The notes beneath the pieces were generated by a model. That model had not been told where the DNA came from and searched no databases. It saw only the letters and a program-made list of their open reading frames with translations. The position numbers and the translations under genes were made by a program. Positions 51,271-62,222 of a stretch of 64,000 nt of DNA are shown here, in pieces. The stretch comes from Flavobacterium soyae (lineage in GTDB: Bacteria; Bacteroidota; Bacteroidia; Flavobacteriales; Flavobacteriaceae). How positions within the stretch are numbered: the first letter of the stretch is position 1; every line of letters starts with the position of its first letter. The DNA is taken from positions 62,001 to 126,000 of the forward strand of contig NZ_JAJQXA010000005.1 in the NCBI RefSeq assembly GCF_021245985.1, given 5' to 3'.

Positions 51271-54200
51271 ATGAAAAAACACACAAGAAAGCTGTACACC
51301 TATATTTTTGTAATATTTTGGATTTTTTCTTTCCAAAGTATTATAGGACAGTCCTCTTATGTTTTTCATCATTTAGAGACCAGTGAAGGTCTTTCAAATA
51401 ATAATGTAAGAACAATTCTAAGGGATAGTTACGGGTTTCTTTGGGTAGGTACAGAGTCTGGGTTAAATCGATATGACGGATATGAATTTAAGGTTTTTGC
51501 AATGCATCCCAGTGTCTCCAATGCTTTGCCTACTGATGATATACTAGGATTGCAGGAGGATGGCTTAGGAAATATATGGATTGATTTAGGATATGCCTAT
51601 ATGGTATATAAAAGAGATAAAGATTCTTTTTTATCAGGAACCAAAGAGTTGTTGTTAACTCTGGGAATAAAGTCAGATAATAGCGCTAAAATTTTTGTTG
51701 ATAAAGATAAAAATCTGTGGATATTTAACAAAAAGAAAGTTTTTTTTCATAATATCAAGAAAAAAACAACAGCTGTATTCAAATCAAAAATCTCTTTAAA
51801 TAAAGATATTTCTATTACTGATAATGGCGAGTTTCTTTATGCAATTGATGATTCAGGTACCTGTTTGAAATTGAATAGAAAGACAGGAGTTTTTACATTT
51901 GTAGCTTTACCTAATTTTATAAAGCAAGACGTTGCTAATGCGAATGGTACAATTTATAGTGACAGTAAAAAAGGTTTATGGCTTTATTCTTATAAAAACG
52001 AACAGGTTTTCTATAAAAAAAACGCAGATGAAGAGTGGAAAAGTTATAAATTAATTTCAGGATTAAAAACGGTAAGCAATGCTATAAGCAGTATCAGCGA
52101 AAATCAATTTGGACAAATCTGGATAGGAACAGACCACAAAGGATTGTTTGTGTACGATAAAGAACAAGACTTGTTTAAAAATGTAGTATACAATCCGTGG
52201 ATAGAGACAGGTTTGGCCTCAAACAGTGTGTCGTGTCTTTACAAGGATAATAATGAAACCATATGGGTGGGGTATAATAAAAAAGGGCTTTCGTTTTATC
52301 ATGAAAGTTTCCGGAATTTCATCAATTTCAGACACCCTGAATGCTCGGATGTCAGCTCTATGATGGAAGATTATCATGGAAACATTTGGTTAGGAACAGA
52401 TGGAAATGGATTATATATAAAAGAAAAAAACTCAGAAATCGTTAGGAAGCTCCCTCTTCCAAACATGGCAATAATTTCCATACTCGAAGACAAGAAAAAA
52501 CGTATTTGGTTTGGGACCTATCAAAAAGGGCTATTTTGTTATGAAAATGGCAAAATAACCCAATATACAACCAAGAACAGTAAATTAACCAGTAACAATA
52601 TTTGGAGTTTAAAAGAAGACAGAAATGGAAATGTATGGATAGGATCATTAGGCGGTAAAATTCAGGTGCTGCAATCCGGCTCTGATAATTTTAGTTCTGT
52701 AATTACACCATTTGATTATACAGTTTATGTTCAGGATATGTTTTATGATGGCGGCGATAAAATGTATATTGGTACTGTATATGGTATTATAGTCATCGAT
52801 ATCCTAAATTACAAAGACACCTTCTATCAAGGGAATAAAAAAGGAAATCAGTCTTTTGCCCAAAATAATCAAGTTTCAAATATTTATAAAGATAAACGAG
52901 GCCTTTTATGGTTAGGCAGTAACGAAGGGCTCACCATTTGGAATAAAACAAAAGATAAGCTTTATTACATTAACAAAGAGAAAGGACTATGTGATAATTC
53001 AATAAAAGGTATAATTGAAGATAATCTTAATAATATTTGGGTAACTACAAGTAATGGTCTTTCGATACTGACAGTTACTTCTGCACCAAACGGAGAATTT
53101 ACTTTTTCAAGTAAAAATTATTCTGTTAAGGATGGTCTTATGGATAATTATTTTAACAGCCATGCCATTTGCAAATTACAAAATGGAGATATCCTGCTGG
53201 GCAATGCAGTAGGATACACTATTTTGAATCCAAATAAAATGTCTGAAAAAGACCAATCCAGGGCAAAAGTAATTTTTACCGGGCTTACTGTAGGAAACAA
53301 TACGATTCAGGTAGATTCATTTTATGACGGAAGAAAATTACTTGATAGGACAATACAGTTAACCAACCAGTTAAATTTTAAGCATGATGATAAACTTATT
53401 TCTTTACAATTTACTACAGGAGATTTATTAAGTGCAGATAAGGTAAAATATGTTTATCAAATTGAGGGCTTTGATACACAATGGATGCCGACTCAAAGAA
53501 ATAAAATAGTTATATCCTCTCTTCCAACAGGACATTACAAACTTTTAATAAAAGCCCGTAACAGTGATGGCGTCTGGAATAACGTTCCTACTGAATTATC
53601 TATAACTGTAATGCCTCCTTTTTATTTTTCAATTTGGGCTTTTATTATATATGCAATCTTAATTATTGGTACGCTGATATTCTTAGTTCGTAAAACAAAA
53701 GAACGCCATCTTATAAATATGGAACAGCAGCGTGTTCAAATGGATCATGAGAAAGAAATACACATTAATGAAATAAAGCTGAAATTCTTTACCAATATCA
53801 GCCACGATTTACGCACGCCCCTTACGCTCATTATTACACCTTTGCAGATATTATTGAAAGATACGGCAAATGAAAATATGAAGAAAAAGCTGAGTGTTAT
53901 GTATAAAAATGCACAACAGCTGATGACATTAATAAATTCACTGCTTGATTTTCATAAACTGGATGTTGGTGTAGAAAGATTGAATTTAAAGCCGGGTGAT
54001 TTTGTTAATTTTATTAGTGAAATTTATACATCATTTTGTGTTTATGCAGAAGAGCGTAATATCAGCTTTCTCTTTTTCAATGATTTGAAAAGTTTAACAA
54101 TGCAGTTTGATCAGGATAAAATTCAAAAAATATTGATCAATATACTTTCAAATGCATTCAAATATACTTTAGACGGAGGTACAATTAGTATTCACATAAA

Positions 54201-55308
54201 GCAGGAGAATGGTAATGTCTGCGTTAGTGTTTCTGACTCCGGTTCCGGAATTAGTGATGAAGAAAAGAAATATATTTTTGAACGATTTTACCAAGCACAG
54301 CAAGAACAGGAAAAAACAGGGGCAGGTATCGGATTACATATTGTAAACGAATATATCAATCTTCATGGAGGTACAATAACCGTTACAGATAATGTACCGC
54401 AAGGCAGTATTTTTACTTTTAAAATTCCAATTAAAGTAGTTGAAGCTGATACTGAAGAAAAATATTCGGCACAAAATCTATTAAAGGAATTCGAAGAGGA
54501 AGAAGAGGAACAAAAAAATATGCCTGCAAGTAAAAAAGTATTATTATTTGTAGATGATAACAATGATTTTTGTGAGTTTATTCAAGATAACCTTAAAGAG
54601 GTATATACTGTAATAACGGCTAATAATGGAGAAGAGGCAATAGAATTACTGCATAAGTTTAATGTAACAATTATTGTAAGTGATGTAATGATGCCTATTA
54701 TGAATGGAATAGAACTTTGTAAAAAGGTAAAATCCAATATTCATTGGTCTCATATTCCGGTGATTCTATTAACAGCCCGTACTGCCGATGAACATATAGA
54801 GGAAGGGCTGGAGCTTGGCGCTGATGATTATATTACTAAACCTTTTAATTTTAACCTGCTAAAACTGCGCATTCAAAAATTTGTCGAATGGACGGAGAAA
54901 AGCCATGTCTCGTTTAGTCAAAAACTAGATGTGTCACCGGCAGAAATTACTATTACTTCGCTGGATGAGACTCTTATAGAAAATGCTATTAGAATTGTAG
55001 AAGAAAATATAAATAACATTGAATTTTCTGTTGAAACCCTGAGTACGGCTTTAGGTTTAAGCCGTGGCCATTTATATAAAAAATTAATGGCTATTACAGG
55101 CAAAGGCCCAACTGAATTTATTCGAACAATTCGATTGAAACGCGGACGCCAGCTTCTTGAAAAAAGCCAGCTGCAGATTGCCGAAATAGCGTATGAAGTT
55201 GGATTTAATTCCCCAAAAAGATTTGCGAAGTATTTTCGCGAAGAATTTGGTTCTTTACCTTCGGAGTATTTACGTATCTACAAAAATAGCCACAAGAATA
55301 ATCTATAA
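51271..55308 (+). CDS. hybrid two-component regulator (HTCS) 3
   Basis: The 1345-residue regulator has a signal peptide (to about 27, IIGQ), Reg_prop propellers (about 28-670), a Y_Y_Y domain (about 700-770), a transmembrane helix near 785-803, a histidine kinase with H845 (ISHDLRTPLT, with D in place of the E seen in copies 1 and 2), a receiver (1088-1210) with D1138 (IVSDVMMP), and an AraC HTH (about 1242-1340, SRGHLYKKLMAITG, VGFNSPKRFAKYF). A run of acidic residues near 1074-1081 links kinase and receiver. It is only distantly related to copies 1 and 2, and its DNA-reading helices differ, so it should have a different site. It probably controls the following SusC/D 3 and GH29 genes. Confidence 0.96.
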   Translation: MKKHTRKLYTYIFVIFWIFSFQSIIGQSSYVFHHLETSEGLSNNNVRTILRDSYGFLWVGTESGLNRYDGYEFKVFAMHPSVSNALPTDDILGLQEDGLGNIWIDLGYAYMVYKRDKDSFLSGTKELLLTLGIKSDNSAKIFVDKDKNLWIFNKKKVFFHNIKKKTTAVFKSKISLNKDISITDNGEFLYAIDDSGTCLKLNRKTGVFTFVALPNFIKQDVANANGTIYSDSKKGLWLYSYKNEQVFYKKNADEEWKSYKLISGLKTVSNAISSISENQFGQIWIGTDHKGLFVYDKEQDLFKNVVYNPWIETGLASNSVSCLYKDNNETIWVGYNKKGLSFYHESFRNFINFRHPECSDVSSMMEDYHGNIWLGTDGNGLYIKEKNSEIVRKLPLPNMAIISILEDKKKRIWFGTYQKGLFCYENGKITQYTTKNSKLTSNNIWSLKEDRNGNVWIGSLGGKIQVLQSGSDNFSSVITPFDYTVYVQDMFYDGGDKMYIGTVYGIIVIDILNYKDTFYQGNKKGNQSFAQNNQVSNIYKDKRGLLWLGSNEGLTIWNKTKDKLYYINKEKGLCDNSIKGIIEDNLNNIWVTTSNGLSILTVTSAPNGEFTFSSKNYSVKDGLMDNYFNSHAICKLQNGDILLGNAVGYTILNPNKMSEKDQSRAKVIFTGLTVGNNTIQVDSFYDGRKLLDRTIQLTNQLNFKHDDKLISLQFTTGDLLSADKVKYVYQIEGFDTQWMPTQRNKIVISSLPTGHYKLLIKARNSDGVWNNVPTELSITVMPPFYFSIWAFIIYAILIIGTLIFLVRKTKERHLINMEQQRVQMDHEKEIHINEIKLKFFTNISHDLRTPLTLIITPLQILLKDTANENMKKKLSVMYKNAQQLMTLINSLLDFHKLDVGVERLNLKPGDFVNFISEIYTSFCVYAEERNISFLFFNDLKSLTMQFDQDKIQKILINILSNAFKYTLDGGTISIHIKQENGNVCVSVSDSGSGISDEEKKYIFERFYQAQQEQEKTGAGIGLHIVNEYINLHGGTITVTDNVPQGSIFTFKIPIKVVEADTEEKYSAQNLLKEFEEEEEEQKNMPASKKVLLFVDDNNDFCEFIQDNLKEVYTVITANNGEEAIELLHKFNVTIIVSDVMMPIMNGIELCKKVKSNIHWSHIPVILLTARTADEHIEEGLELGADDYITKPFNFNLLKLRIQKFVEWTEKSHVSFSQKLDVSPAEITITSLDETLIENAIRIVEENINNIEFSVETLSTALGLSRGHLYKKLMAITGKGPTEFIRTIRLKRGRQLLEKSQLQIAEIAYEVGFNSPKRFAKYFREEFGSLPSEYLRIYKNSHKNNL

Positions 55309-55885
55309 TTGTTGATTTATAGAATGTTTTAGTTCCTGCAGGATTTTTTAAAACCTTGCAGGTTTAATCTTTTGCACTTCAAAAACTCAAGGTTAAAAAA
55401 ATACGTTGCAGGAAAACTCAGGAAATACAAATACTGTTTTTCAACTTCAATTTAGTCTTTAATTATAATTGAGTTTTTTCGCTGGAATTGATCTGCAAAC
55501 CAGCTAATAATCCCTTCTTAGAATACATCAAATCTTTTTTAAAAATTTAAATGTATTCTGTTAAATATAACACACGTCTTTTTGTCTTCACAACCCTGTT
55601 TTTTGGATATAATAAATTATCATTATTAAAATAGCAATTTATTATAATATTAAATGAGTTAATGAAATAAATTTTGTAGTTTTTTTATGATAATTGCAGT
55701 AATTGCAACAATTGATACAGTCTTTTGATACATAATGCACCATAGTTTAATGTTACTTTATTGTTAATTTGTTCTTAAATATGACAAAAAAAAGCATTTA
55801 CTCACGAGGTAAAAAGTTGAAAATATTTCATGATAAAATGCTTTTTCGAGTAAACCACTTTAAACTAACCTAACCAAAATTTATT
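55309..55885. other. intergenic region upstream of susC 3
   Basis: This 577-bp gap has a weak hairpin near 55334-55362 (CCTGCAGG with CCTTGCAGG) that may end the HTCS 3 transcript. The period-9 motif AATTGNNNN occurs three times at 55692-55718 (AATTGCAGT, AATTGCAAC, AATTGATAC), and TTGATACA occurs at 55712-55719 and 55725-55732. These are possible regulator sites for the susC 3 promoter, but they do not show the 21-bp layout seen at susC 1 and 2. No small gene is evident. Confidence 0.4.
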
Positions 55886-58800
55886 ATGAACAAAAAACAC
55901 GTGATTCAGCGTTTTGTAAAAGACAAGAAGCTCTTTAGTAAGTACCTCCTTTTGGTAATGCTTTTTTCGTTTGGAGCAGTATCGGCTCAAAATAATGACG
56001 GAAAAATTACCGGTATTGTCCTGGACGAATTAAACCAGCCTGTTTTAGGGGCTAATATTTATGTACCAGCATCCAGGAAAAGTATAATAGCTGACCAAAA
56101 TGGTCAATTTGCTATTGACGCAAAAATAGGGGAAACACTAGAGATTAGTTACATTGGATATGTAACTCAAAAAGCAAAAATAACCGGAAGCAAACTAACA
56201 ATTCATTTAAAGGTAGATGTAAGGTCTTTAGAAGAAGTAGTAGTAATTGGTTACGGTAAAGCAAAAAGAAAAGATCTTACCGGAGCAATATCATCAATAT
56301 CAGGAGATGAGCTTCGTCGAACACAGCCTGTAACAATCGATCAGGCACTGCAGGGTAAAGTGCCTGGTGTTGTGGTACAGCAAACATCTGGTCAGCCTGG
56401 AGGAGGTGTCAGCGTACAAATACGCGGTTTATCTTCCTTTGGAAATAATTCACCACTATATGTTATAGACGGTGTTATTATTGGGCAGGGTTTTGCAGGT
56501 GTAGATGGAACTAACCCGCTGGCAACTATTAACCCTTCGGATGTTGAATCTATCGATGTCCTAAAAGATGCATCGGCAACTGCTATTTATGGTTCGCAGG
56601 CTACTAACGGTGTAATTGTTATATCTACAAAAAGAGGCAAAGAAGGTGCCCCAAAAATAACCTTTGATTATAGTACGGGTTTTCAATCGTTAATGAAGAA
56701 GTATCCTACAATGAATTTACAGGAATATGCTACTTTTATTAATGATCGAAATCAAGGTATTGGCTGGGGTTTTGACACAAGACCTGAATTAGCGAACCCG
56801 CAGTATTTAGGTAAAGGAACAGACTGGCAGGACGAATTATTCAGAGTCGCTCCAATCACCAATTATGTACTAACTTTAAGCGGAGGGAATGAGAAAACAC
56901 AGTATTTGCTGTCTGGATCTTATTTCGATCAGGAAGGGATATCTCTTGGGTCTGAATTTGCCAGAGGTTCCGTAAGGTTAAACCTGGATAACAAGACAAC
57001 CAACTGGTTAAAAATTGGAACTAGTATACAACTAACGCGTATTAATGAGAATGTAAATTCAACTAATACAGGTGTTATTTCACAAGCATTAGGACAAACT
57101 CCGGATATTCCCTTAAAAAATCCTGACGGTTCTTTTGCAGGAGGAGAAAGTACAAACGGATGGGTTAGAAATTTAGTTAACCCGGTTGCCCTTGCAGCAA
57201 TGAACAAAAACGACCTTAGAAGAAATCAGTTGTTTGCAAATTTCTATGCTGATATAGCATTTACAAAAGATTTATCTTTTAGAAATGAAATATCAGGAAG
57301 TTATTCTTATAACACGACAGACAGATTTAGCCCTAAATATAAGTTTGGAAATACGGAGAGACTAGAGAATGAGGCAACTTATGGTTACGATCAAAACTAT
57401 TATACCACTTTTAGAAGCTTTTTAACTTACGCTAAAGTATTTAAAAGCAAATATAATGTCAATGTTTTGGCAGGACATGAGGCTCAATGGTCAGAGTATG
57501 AAAATGTTTCGGCAACAAGAAAAAATTTCATTTCAAATAGTGTTACTAACATAAGCAGTGGTGACATTGGTACTGCTACCAATAGCGGAACCAGAGGAGA
57601 TGGTGCACAGGAATCTTATTTCGGACGTGTTAATTTTATTTATAACGATAAATATTTGTTTACCGGTAACATCCGTGCAGATGGTTCTTCGAAGTTCTCT
57701 CCTGAAAACCGCTGGGTAACTACTTATTCAGGAGCCCTTTCATGGAAATTAAATAATGAGAATTTTTTAAAGAATTCAAAAATTGTCAATGAATTAAAAT
57801 TAAGGGTAAGTTATGGTTTTACTAATAATCAAAATATTAGAAACAATGCTTATTTATCTACATTAGGTTCAGTTGCAACTTCTTTATCTGGTGTATCACA
57901 GCTGACAGCCAGTTTAGGAAATCCTTTAGTTGAATGGGAAAAAACAGAATATAGTAATGCCGGAATTGATGGAAGATTTTTTGGATGGAAACTTAATTTT
58001 TCTTTTGATGTTTATAATCGTTTAACAGACGGATTGTTAATGAAAATTCCGTTACCACTTTATTCCGGAACAAACGTTGGATATTCTCCGGGAGCAATTG
58101 ATGCCCCAGATGTTAATATAGGTTCTGTTAGAAACAGAGGATTTGATTTTGGAATAAACACAACAAATATATCTACCAAGAGCTTTAGCTGGAATACAGA
58201 CTTTACGCTGTCTCATAATGAGAACAAAGTATTAAAGTTAAATACCGATGGAGCATCATTACCAGGATACAATGGAGGTGATGTGGTTACTAACACTGTA
58301 GTAGGAAGATCTATGGGGAATTTTTACGGCTATCAGGTTGAAGGTGTATTTGCAAACGCATCAGATTTTGATTTTACCAATAACAATGCGCTTGGCCACA
58401 CCCATGGTATGCCTACAAATACTGATGGCAGCCGTTTACCGGTTACGCCAAATTCCGGAGGGGTATGGTATGGTGACCTTAAATTTAAAGACATAAACGG
58501 AGATGGTATTATTACTGAAAAAGACCAGACATTTCTAGGTTCTTCTATTCCTAAATTTCAGTTCGGTTTTGGTAATACATTTAAATATCTGGGTTTCGAT
58601 TTAAATATATTCTTTAGTGGTAATTATGGTAACAAAGTATTAAACGGAATGAGGGTTAACGGAGATAATCCTTTAGCACAATACGGCTACCTAAAATCAT
58701 TAAACGATCACGCAAGATTAGCTTTAATAGATCCTAATGGTTCGGCCAGTGATGTCAATAACGTATATGTTACCAATCCTAATACTACAATAGTTGGAGT

Positions 58801-59101
58801 TAAAAATAATGACAGTAACCGTAACAATCGTTTCTCTGACAGATATCTTGAAGACGGCTCTTTTATTAGATGCAAGAATATTACTTTAGGTTATACAGTT
58901 CCCGAAAATGCATTAAAAAAGATGTACATAAGTTCTTTACGATTGTATTTTAATGTTACCAATGCCTTTCTTGTTACAAAATACAAAGGTTTAGATCCCG
59001 AAGTTGGTTCATGGAATCCATTACAAACAGGAATTGATAATGGTTTTTATCCACAACCAAGAGTATTCACTTTTGGACTTACCCTGGGTTTAACCAAATA
59101 A
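55886..59101 (+). CDS. SusC/RagA-family TonB-dependent transporter 3
   Basis: The 1071-residue receptor starts with a long basic N-terminus and signal peptide (about 1-35, AVSAQ), then a carboxypeptidase-regulatory-like domain (about 38-115), the TonB motif LEEVVVIGYGK, plug (about 125-250; SVQIRGLSSFGNNSPLYVIDG, SATAIYGSQATNGVIVIST) and a barrel ending FGLTLGLTK. It is nearer in motif to SusC 1 than to SusC 2. It begins an operon with susD 3 (19-bp gap) and an SGBP gene and lies beside a fucosidase, so its cargo probably contains fucose. Confidence 0.96.
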   Translation: MNKKHVIQRFVKDKKLFSKYLLLVMLFSFGAVSAQNNDGKITGIVLDELNQPVLGANIYVPASRKSIIADQNGQFAIDAKIGETLEISYIGYVTQKAKITGSKLTIHLKVDVRSLEEVVVIGYGKAKRKDLTGAISSISGDELRRTQPVTIDQALQGKVPGVVVQQTSGQPGGGVSVQIRGLSSFGNNSPLYVIDGVIIGQGFAGVDGTNPLATINPSDVESIDVLKDASATAIYGSQATNGVIVISTKRGKEGAPKITFDYSTGFQSLMKKYPTMNLQEYATFINDRNQGIGWGFDTRPELANPQYLGKGTDWQDELFRVAPITNYVLTLSGGNEKTQYLLSGSYFDQEGISLGSEFARGSVRLNLDNKTTNWLKIGTSIQLTRINENVNSTNTGVISQALGQTPDIPLKNPDGSFAGGESTNGWVRNLVNPVALAAMNKNDLRRNQLFANFYADIAFTKDLSFRNEISGSYSYNTTDRFSPKYKFGNTERLENEATYGYDQNYYTTFRSFLTYAKVFKSKYNVNVLAGHEAQWSEYENVSATRKNFISNSVTNISSGDIGTATNSGTRGDGAQESYFGRVNFIYNDKYLFTGNIRADGSSKFSPENRWVTTYSGALSWKLNNENFLKNSKIVNELKLRVSYGFTNNQNIRNNAYLSTLGSVATSLSGVSQLTASLGNPLVEWEKTEYSNAGIDGRFFGWKLNFSFDVYNRLTDGLLMKIPLPLYSGTNVGYSPGAIDAPDVNIGSVRNRGFDFGINTTNISTKSFSWNTDFTLSHNENKVLKLNTDGASLPGYNGGDVVTNTVVGRSMGNFYGYQVEGVFANASDFDFTNNNALGHTHGMPTNTDGSRLPVTPNSGGVWYGDLKFKDINGDGIITEKDQTFLGSSIPKFQFGFGNTFKYLGFDLNIFFSGNYGNKVLNGMRVNGDNPLAQYGYLKSLNDHARLALIDPNGSASDVNNVYVTNPNTTIVGVKNNDSNRNNRFSDRYLEDGSFIRCKNITLGYTVPENALKKMYISSLRLYFNVTNAFLVTKYKGLDPEVGSWNPLQTGIDNGFYPQPRVFTFGLTLGLTK

Positions 59102-59120
59102 CTAATAAAACTTACGTATT

Positions 59121-60695
59121 ATGAAACTAATAAATATAAAACCGATTTATATGGTGTTTGCTATATTTTTTATAGTAAGCAGCTGCCAGGATGATTTTCT
59201 TGACCGACCTTCTCAATCAGAGACAAGCACAGAGAATTTTTACAAAACAAAAGATGAACTTAGATTAGCCACAGCTGGACTTTACGGAGGTAAAGCATGG
59301 TTTCAGTGGAATACAAATCCATACCTTATGCTTGGCGATATATTGAGTGGTAACTTACTGGCCGCCTGGTATAATGATGCAGTACAGCTAAATACTTTTA
59401 CGCTTTCAGGGTCTAATGGTATCTTAGTAGGGGGCTGGACAGGATTATACATTATAGGCGCACATTGTAATGTTACAATAGAAGCTATAAATAAAAACAC
59501 TCCGGCATCAGTATCTCAGGCTGATAAAAATGCAGCAATAGCCGAAGCGAGATTTATCCGCGCTATGGCTTATTACCATCTTGCCATACTATGGGGTGAT
59601 GTGCCAATTATTGAAGATAACATCAAGTTAGTAAAATCGCCATTAGTAAATAGAAATAAGGTAGAAGATGTTTACAAATTTGTAGTAAACGATTTAACTT
59701 TTGCTGCAGAAAACCTTCCTGCTTCTGATGTACCGGGAAGAGTTACATCCTGGTCAGCAAAAAGTATGTTAAGTAAGGTGTATTTAACAATGGCGGGATT
59801 AGGACAATCAGGAGGTAATCGTAATCAGGCATATTTAGACCTTGCCAAAAAATATGCAAAAGATGTAGTCGAAAACAGTGGTTTAACCTTACTTCCAAGT
59901 TATTCAGATCTTTTTAAAACGAAATTTAATGATAATAAAGAATCATTATTTGCCCTGCAATGGGCTGCCACTTCAGGATGGGGTATAGGGAACCAATTAT
60001 TGACACACTCACCAAGTAATGATATCAACCCGGGAAAAGAAGGAGCCTGGACTCCACTGGGGCCTACTTATGATTTATATAATCAGTATACCGCACAGGA
60101 TTCAATAAGACGAAAAACGACTTTTATGCTGCCGGGAGATCATTATGCAGAGTTAAATGCTGCAGGCGGTGGTTATAACGCTACATCAGCGGCTATGAAA
60201 AAACACATTATAGGAAACGGAGCAGATAACAATACACCTGCAATGACATATTTAGGTTCGATAGAACATAATTATATATTAAGATTAGCAGATGTTTACT
60301 TAATATATGCTGATGCCATCCTTGGTAATAATGCGACTACAAGTGATCCTAATGCATTAATGTATTTTAATAAGGTAAGGAACCGTGCCGGAGTTGACCC
60401 GGTAACCGTTCTTGATGCCGATATTATTTTTAAAGAAAGAAGAATCGAATTTGCCTGTGAAGGACAATTTTGGTATGATTTGGTAAGGCTCTCTTACTAC
60501 AATCCTGTAAAAGCGATAGATATTCTTAACAATCAAAAAAGAGTATTGTTTAATTATTCAAATGGAGAAGCCACGCCCAACGATCCTGTTGGAAATATTT
60601 CTCCCGCTACTCAATCTACTTTCAGGTTACAATTGCCAGCTTCAGAGATAGTTGCTAACCCTAAATTAGCTGAACCTGCAGTTCCTTATTATTAA
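59121..60695 (+). CDS. SusD/RagB-family glycan-binding lipoprotein 3
   Basis: A 524-residue SusD homologue with lipid Cys about 22 (IVSSCQDDFLDRPSQ), the helical motif IAEARFIRAMAYYHLAILWGDVPII (about 136-160), and the RagB C-terminal segment ILRLADVYLIYADAILGNN, FNKVRNRAGVDP, FKERRIEFACEGQFWYDLVRL and the ending RLQLPASEIVANPKLAEP. It should capture the glycan fragments imported by SusC 3. The next gene follows 18 bp later. Confidence 0.95.
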   Translation: MKLINIKPIYMVFAIFFIVSSCQDDFLDRPSQSETSTENFYKTKDELRLATAGLYGGKAWFQWNTNPYLMLGDILSGNLLAAWYNDAVQLNTFTLSGSNGILVGGWTGLYIIGAHCNVTIEAINKNTPASVSQADKNAAIAEARFIRAMAYYHLAILWGDVPIIEDNIKLVKSPLVNRNKVEDVYKFVVNDLTFAAENLPASDVPGRVTSWSAKSMLSKVYLTMAGLGQSGGNRNQAYLDLAKKYAKDVVENSGLTLLPSYSDLFKTKFNDNKESLFALQWAATSGWGIGNQLLTHSPSNDINPGKEGAWTPLGPTYDLYNQYTAQDSIRRKTTFMLPGDHYAELNAAGGGYNATSAAMKKHIIGNGADNNTPAMTYLGSIEHNYILRLADVYLIYADAILGNNATTSDPNALMYFNKVRNRAGVDPVTVLDADIIFKERRIEFACEGQFWYDLVRLSYYNPVKAIDILNNQKRVLFNYSNGEATPNDPVGNISPATQSTFRLQLPASEIVANPKLAEPAVPYY

Positions 60696-60713
60696 TATAA
60701 AGAAAGAATCAAG

Positions 60714-61916
60714 ATGAAAAATATAATTTATAAACACATCCGTCTATTATCGACGCTCAGCATAATCTTAATTATTACTTCGATGACTTCTTGTAATAAT
60801 GATGATGATAATGCATCTGGAACAGGTCCTGTTATTACAGAGATAAGAAATTATGCCGCTTCGCCAAATGATACCCTGGTTGATAAAATAGTCCCTGGTC
60901 AATGGATCGTAATCACAGGTAAAAATTTAAAGAGCGCTACAAAAATCACTTTTAATGGTATATCTGCAGATTTTAATGCTGGTTTGTTTTCAAATACTTA
61001 TGCAGCTGTTCAAGTGCCGGCGGTAATACCATTCCCGTCTATTCCTGCAAATAAACTTAATACTATTCAATACACTACATCAGTAGGAACAACAACTTTT
61101 GCTTTCAGCATTGTTGCCGGACCGCCTGCGCTTGTTAGTATTTCAAACGAAAATCCGGTTGAAGGAGATCTGGTTACCCTATCTGGATCAAATTTATTCC
61201 TTATAAACGAAATTAATTTTGGAGGAAAAATAATTACTGATTACACAGCTGCAGTTGATGGAAAGAGCATTAGTTTCGTAATGCCTAATGTCACAACAAG
61301 TGCACCTTTAAATATAATTACAGCTTCAGGCACAGTTACTACAACATTCAATGTGAATGATGTAACTACAAAATCTTTATGTAATTTTGATAATGTAAAT
61401 ACTTTTAGCTGGGGCTGCGCTACAAGTAACAGCAATGCTGATTTCCCCGGAAATCATGGATATTTTGCAGTTCTGGATCATGGTACACTAGGTCCTAATA
61501 ATGGTACATGGTGGGAATGGGGACGCAGTATTAACGTCAATTCCGGTCAGTGGGTTCCAGCACAGGATCTTGCAGACCCAGTTGCAGATTATGCAGTAAA
61601 ATTTGAAATCAATGTTCCTGGTGAATGGAATGGAACTACGATTCAGATAACAAGAAATTATGATTTCTATGCAAAGTATGAGCCTTGGAAAGCTAATGAT
61701 AAAATTGTTTCGTACACTACTAAAGGAAAATGGGTTACGGTTACGATTCCATTATCAGATTTCAAAAAAGACGGAGCTCAGGCATCAAGTTTAACAGAGT
61801 TATTAGGGGCTTCCGGATCTGGCGAATTTCATATTCAGGCAGTTTCAGGTTCTAAAGCAACTGTAACTGGTCTGCGTGCTGCTGTTGATAATATTAGAGT
61901 TGTAAAAATTAAGTAA
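60714..61916 (+). CDS. surface glycan-binding lipoprotein (IPT/TIG type), SGBP 3
   Basis: The 400-residue lipoprotein (MTSCNNDDDN, an acidic export signal after Cys) has two IPT/TIG Ig-like modules (about 38-135 and 138-215; VDKIVPGQWIVITGKNL and NPVEGDLVTLSGSNL) and a C-terminal beta-sandwich (about 220-400) with several Trp (GTWWEWGRSINV, YEPWKAND), as expected for a glycan-binding face. It occupies the SusE/F position after susD 3, as SGBP 1 does after susD 1. The ligand is not determined; no catalytic motif is seen. It is followed by a dispersed repeat element. Confidence 0.87.
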   Translation: MKNIIYKHIRLLSTLSIILIITSMTSCNNDDDNASGTGPVITEIRNYAASPNDTLVDKIVPGQWIVITGKNLKSATKITFNGISADFNAGLFSNTYAAVQVPAVIPFPSIPANKLNTIQYTTSVGTTTFAFSIVAGPPALVSISNENPVEGDLVTLSGSNLFLINEINFGGKIITDYTAAVDGKSISFVMPNVTTSAPLNIITASGTVTTTFNVNDVTTKSLCNFDNVNTFSWGCATSNSNADFPGNHGYFAVLDHGTLGPNNGTWWEWGRSINVNSGQWVPAQDLADPVADYAVKFEINVPGEWNGTTIQITRNYDFYAKYEPWKANDKIVSYTTKGKWVTVTIPLSDFKKDGAQASSLTELLGASGSGEFHIQAVSGSKATVTGLRAAVDNIRVVKIK

Positions 61917-61954
61917 TAAGTACCGTTGAGTGTAATTCATAAATATTTTATTTA

Positions 61955-62106
61955 AACACATAGAAACATAGATTTTATAGTTAAAAAAGAAATACAAAAA
62001 AGAAATACAAAAAAGAAATACATTTCTTTCACATAGCCAAGCTCTGTGCATTTTAACTAAGTGAAACGCCTTTTTAGAGAGATTACAGTCTATGTTTCTA
62101 TGTGTT
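61955..62106. repeat. dispersed inverted-repeat element, copy 3
   Basis: AACACATAGAAACATAG (61955-61971) and CTATGTTTCTATGTGTT (62090-62106) are perfect complementary ends. The core includes AAGTGAAACGCCTTTTT (62059-62075). A remnant of the outer arm of copy 1 (ACCGTTGAGTG near 61922) precedes it. Inside is a tandem of three AAAAAAGAAATAC units (61983-62021) not in the other copies. It lies between SGBP 3 and GH29. Confidence 0.85.
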
Positions 62107-62222
62107 AAAAACGGTTTAATAAAAAAATATTAATAGTTAAATTAAGGCCTGCGATGATTCAATAAAAACTGAGTTTTTCCGCAGGTCTTACATTAAAATT
62201 TATTTATCCTAAAAACAAAAAA

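Noticed and set aside
55692..55732. HTCS 3 operator
   Set aside because: The AATTG and TTGATACA repeats have 9- and 13-bp spacing and no matching partner in another promoter, so a specific call is not justified.
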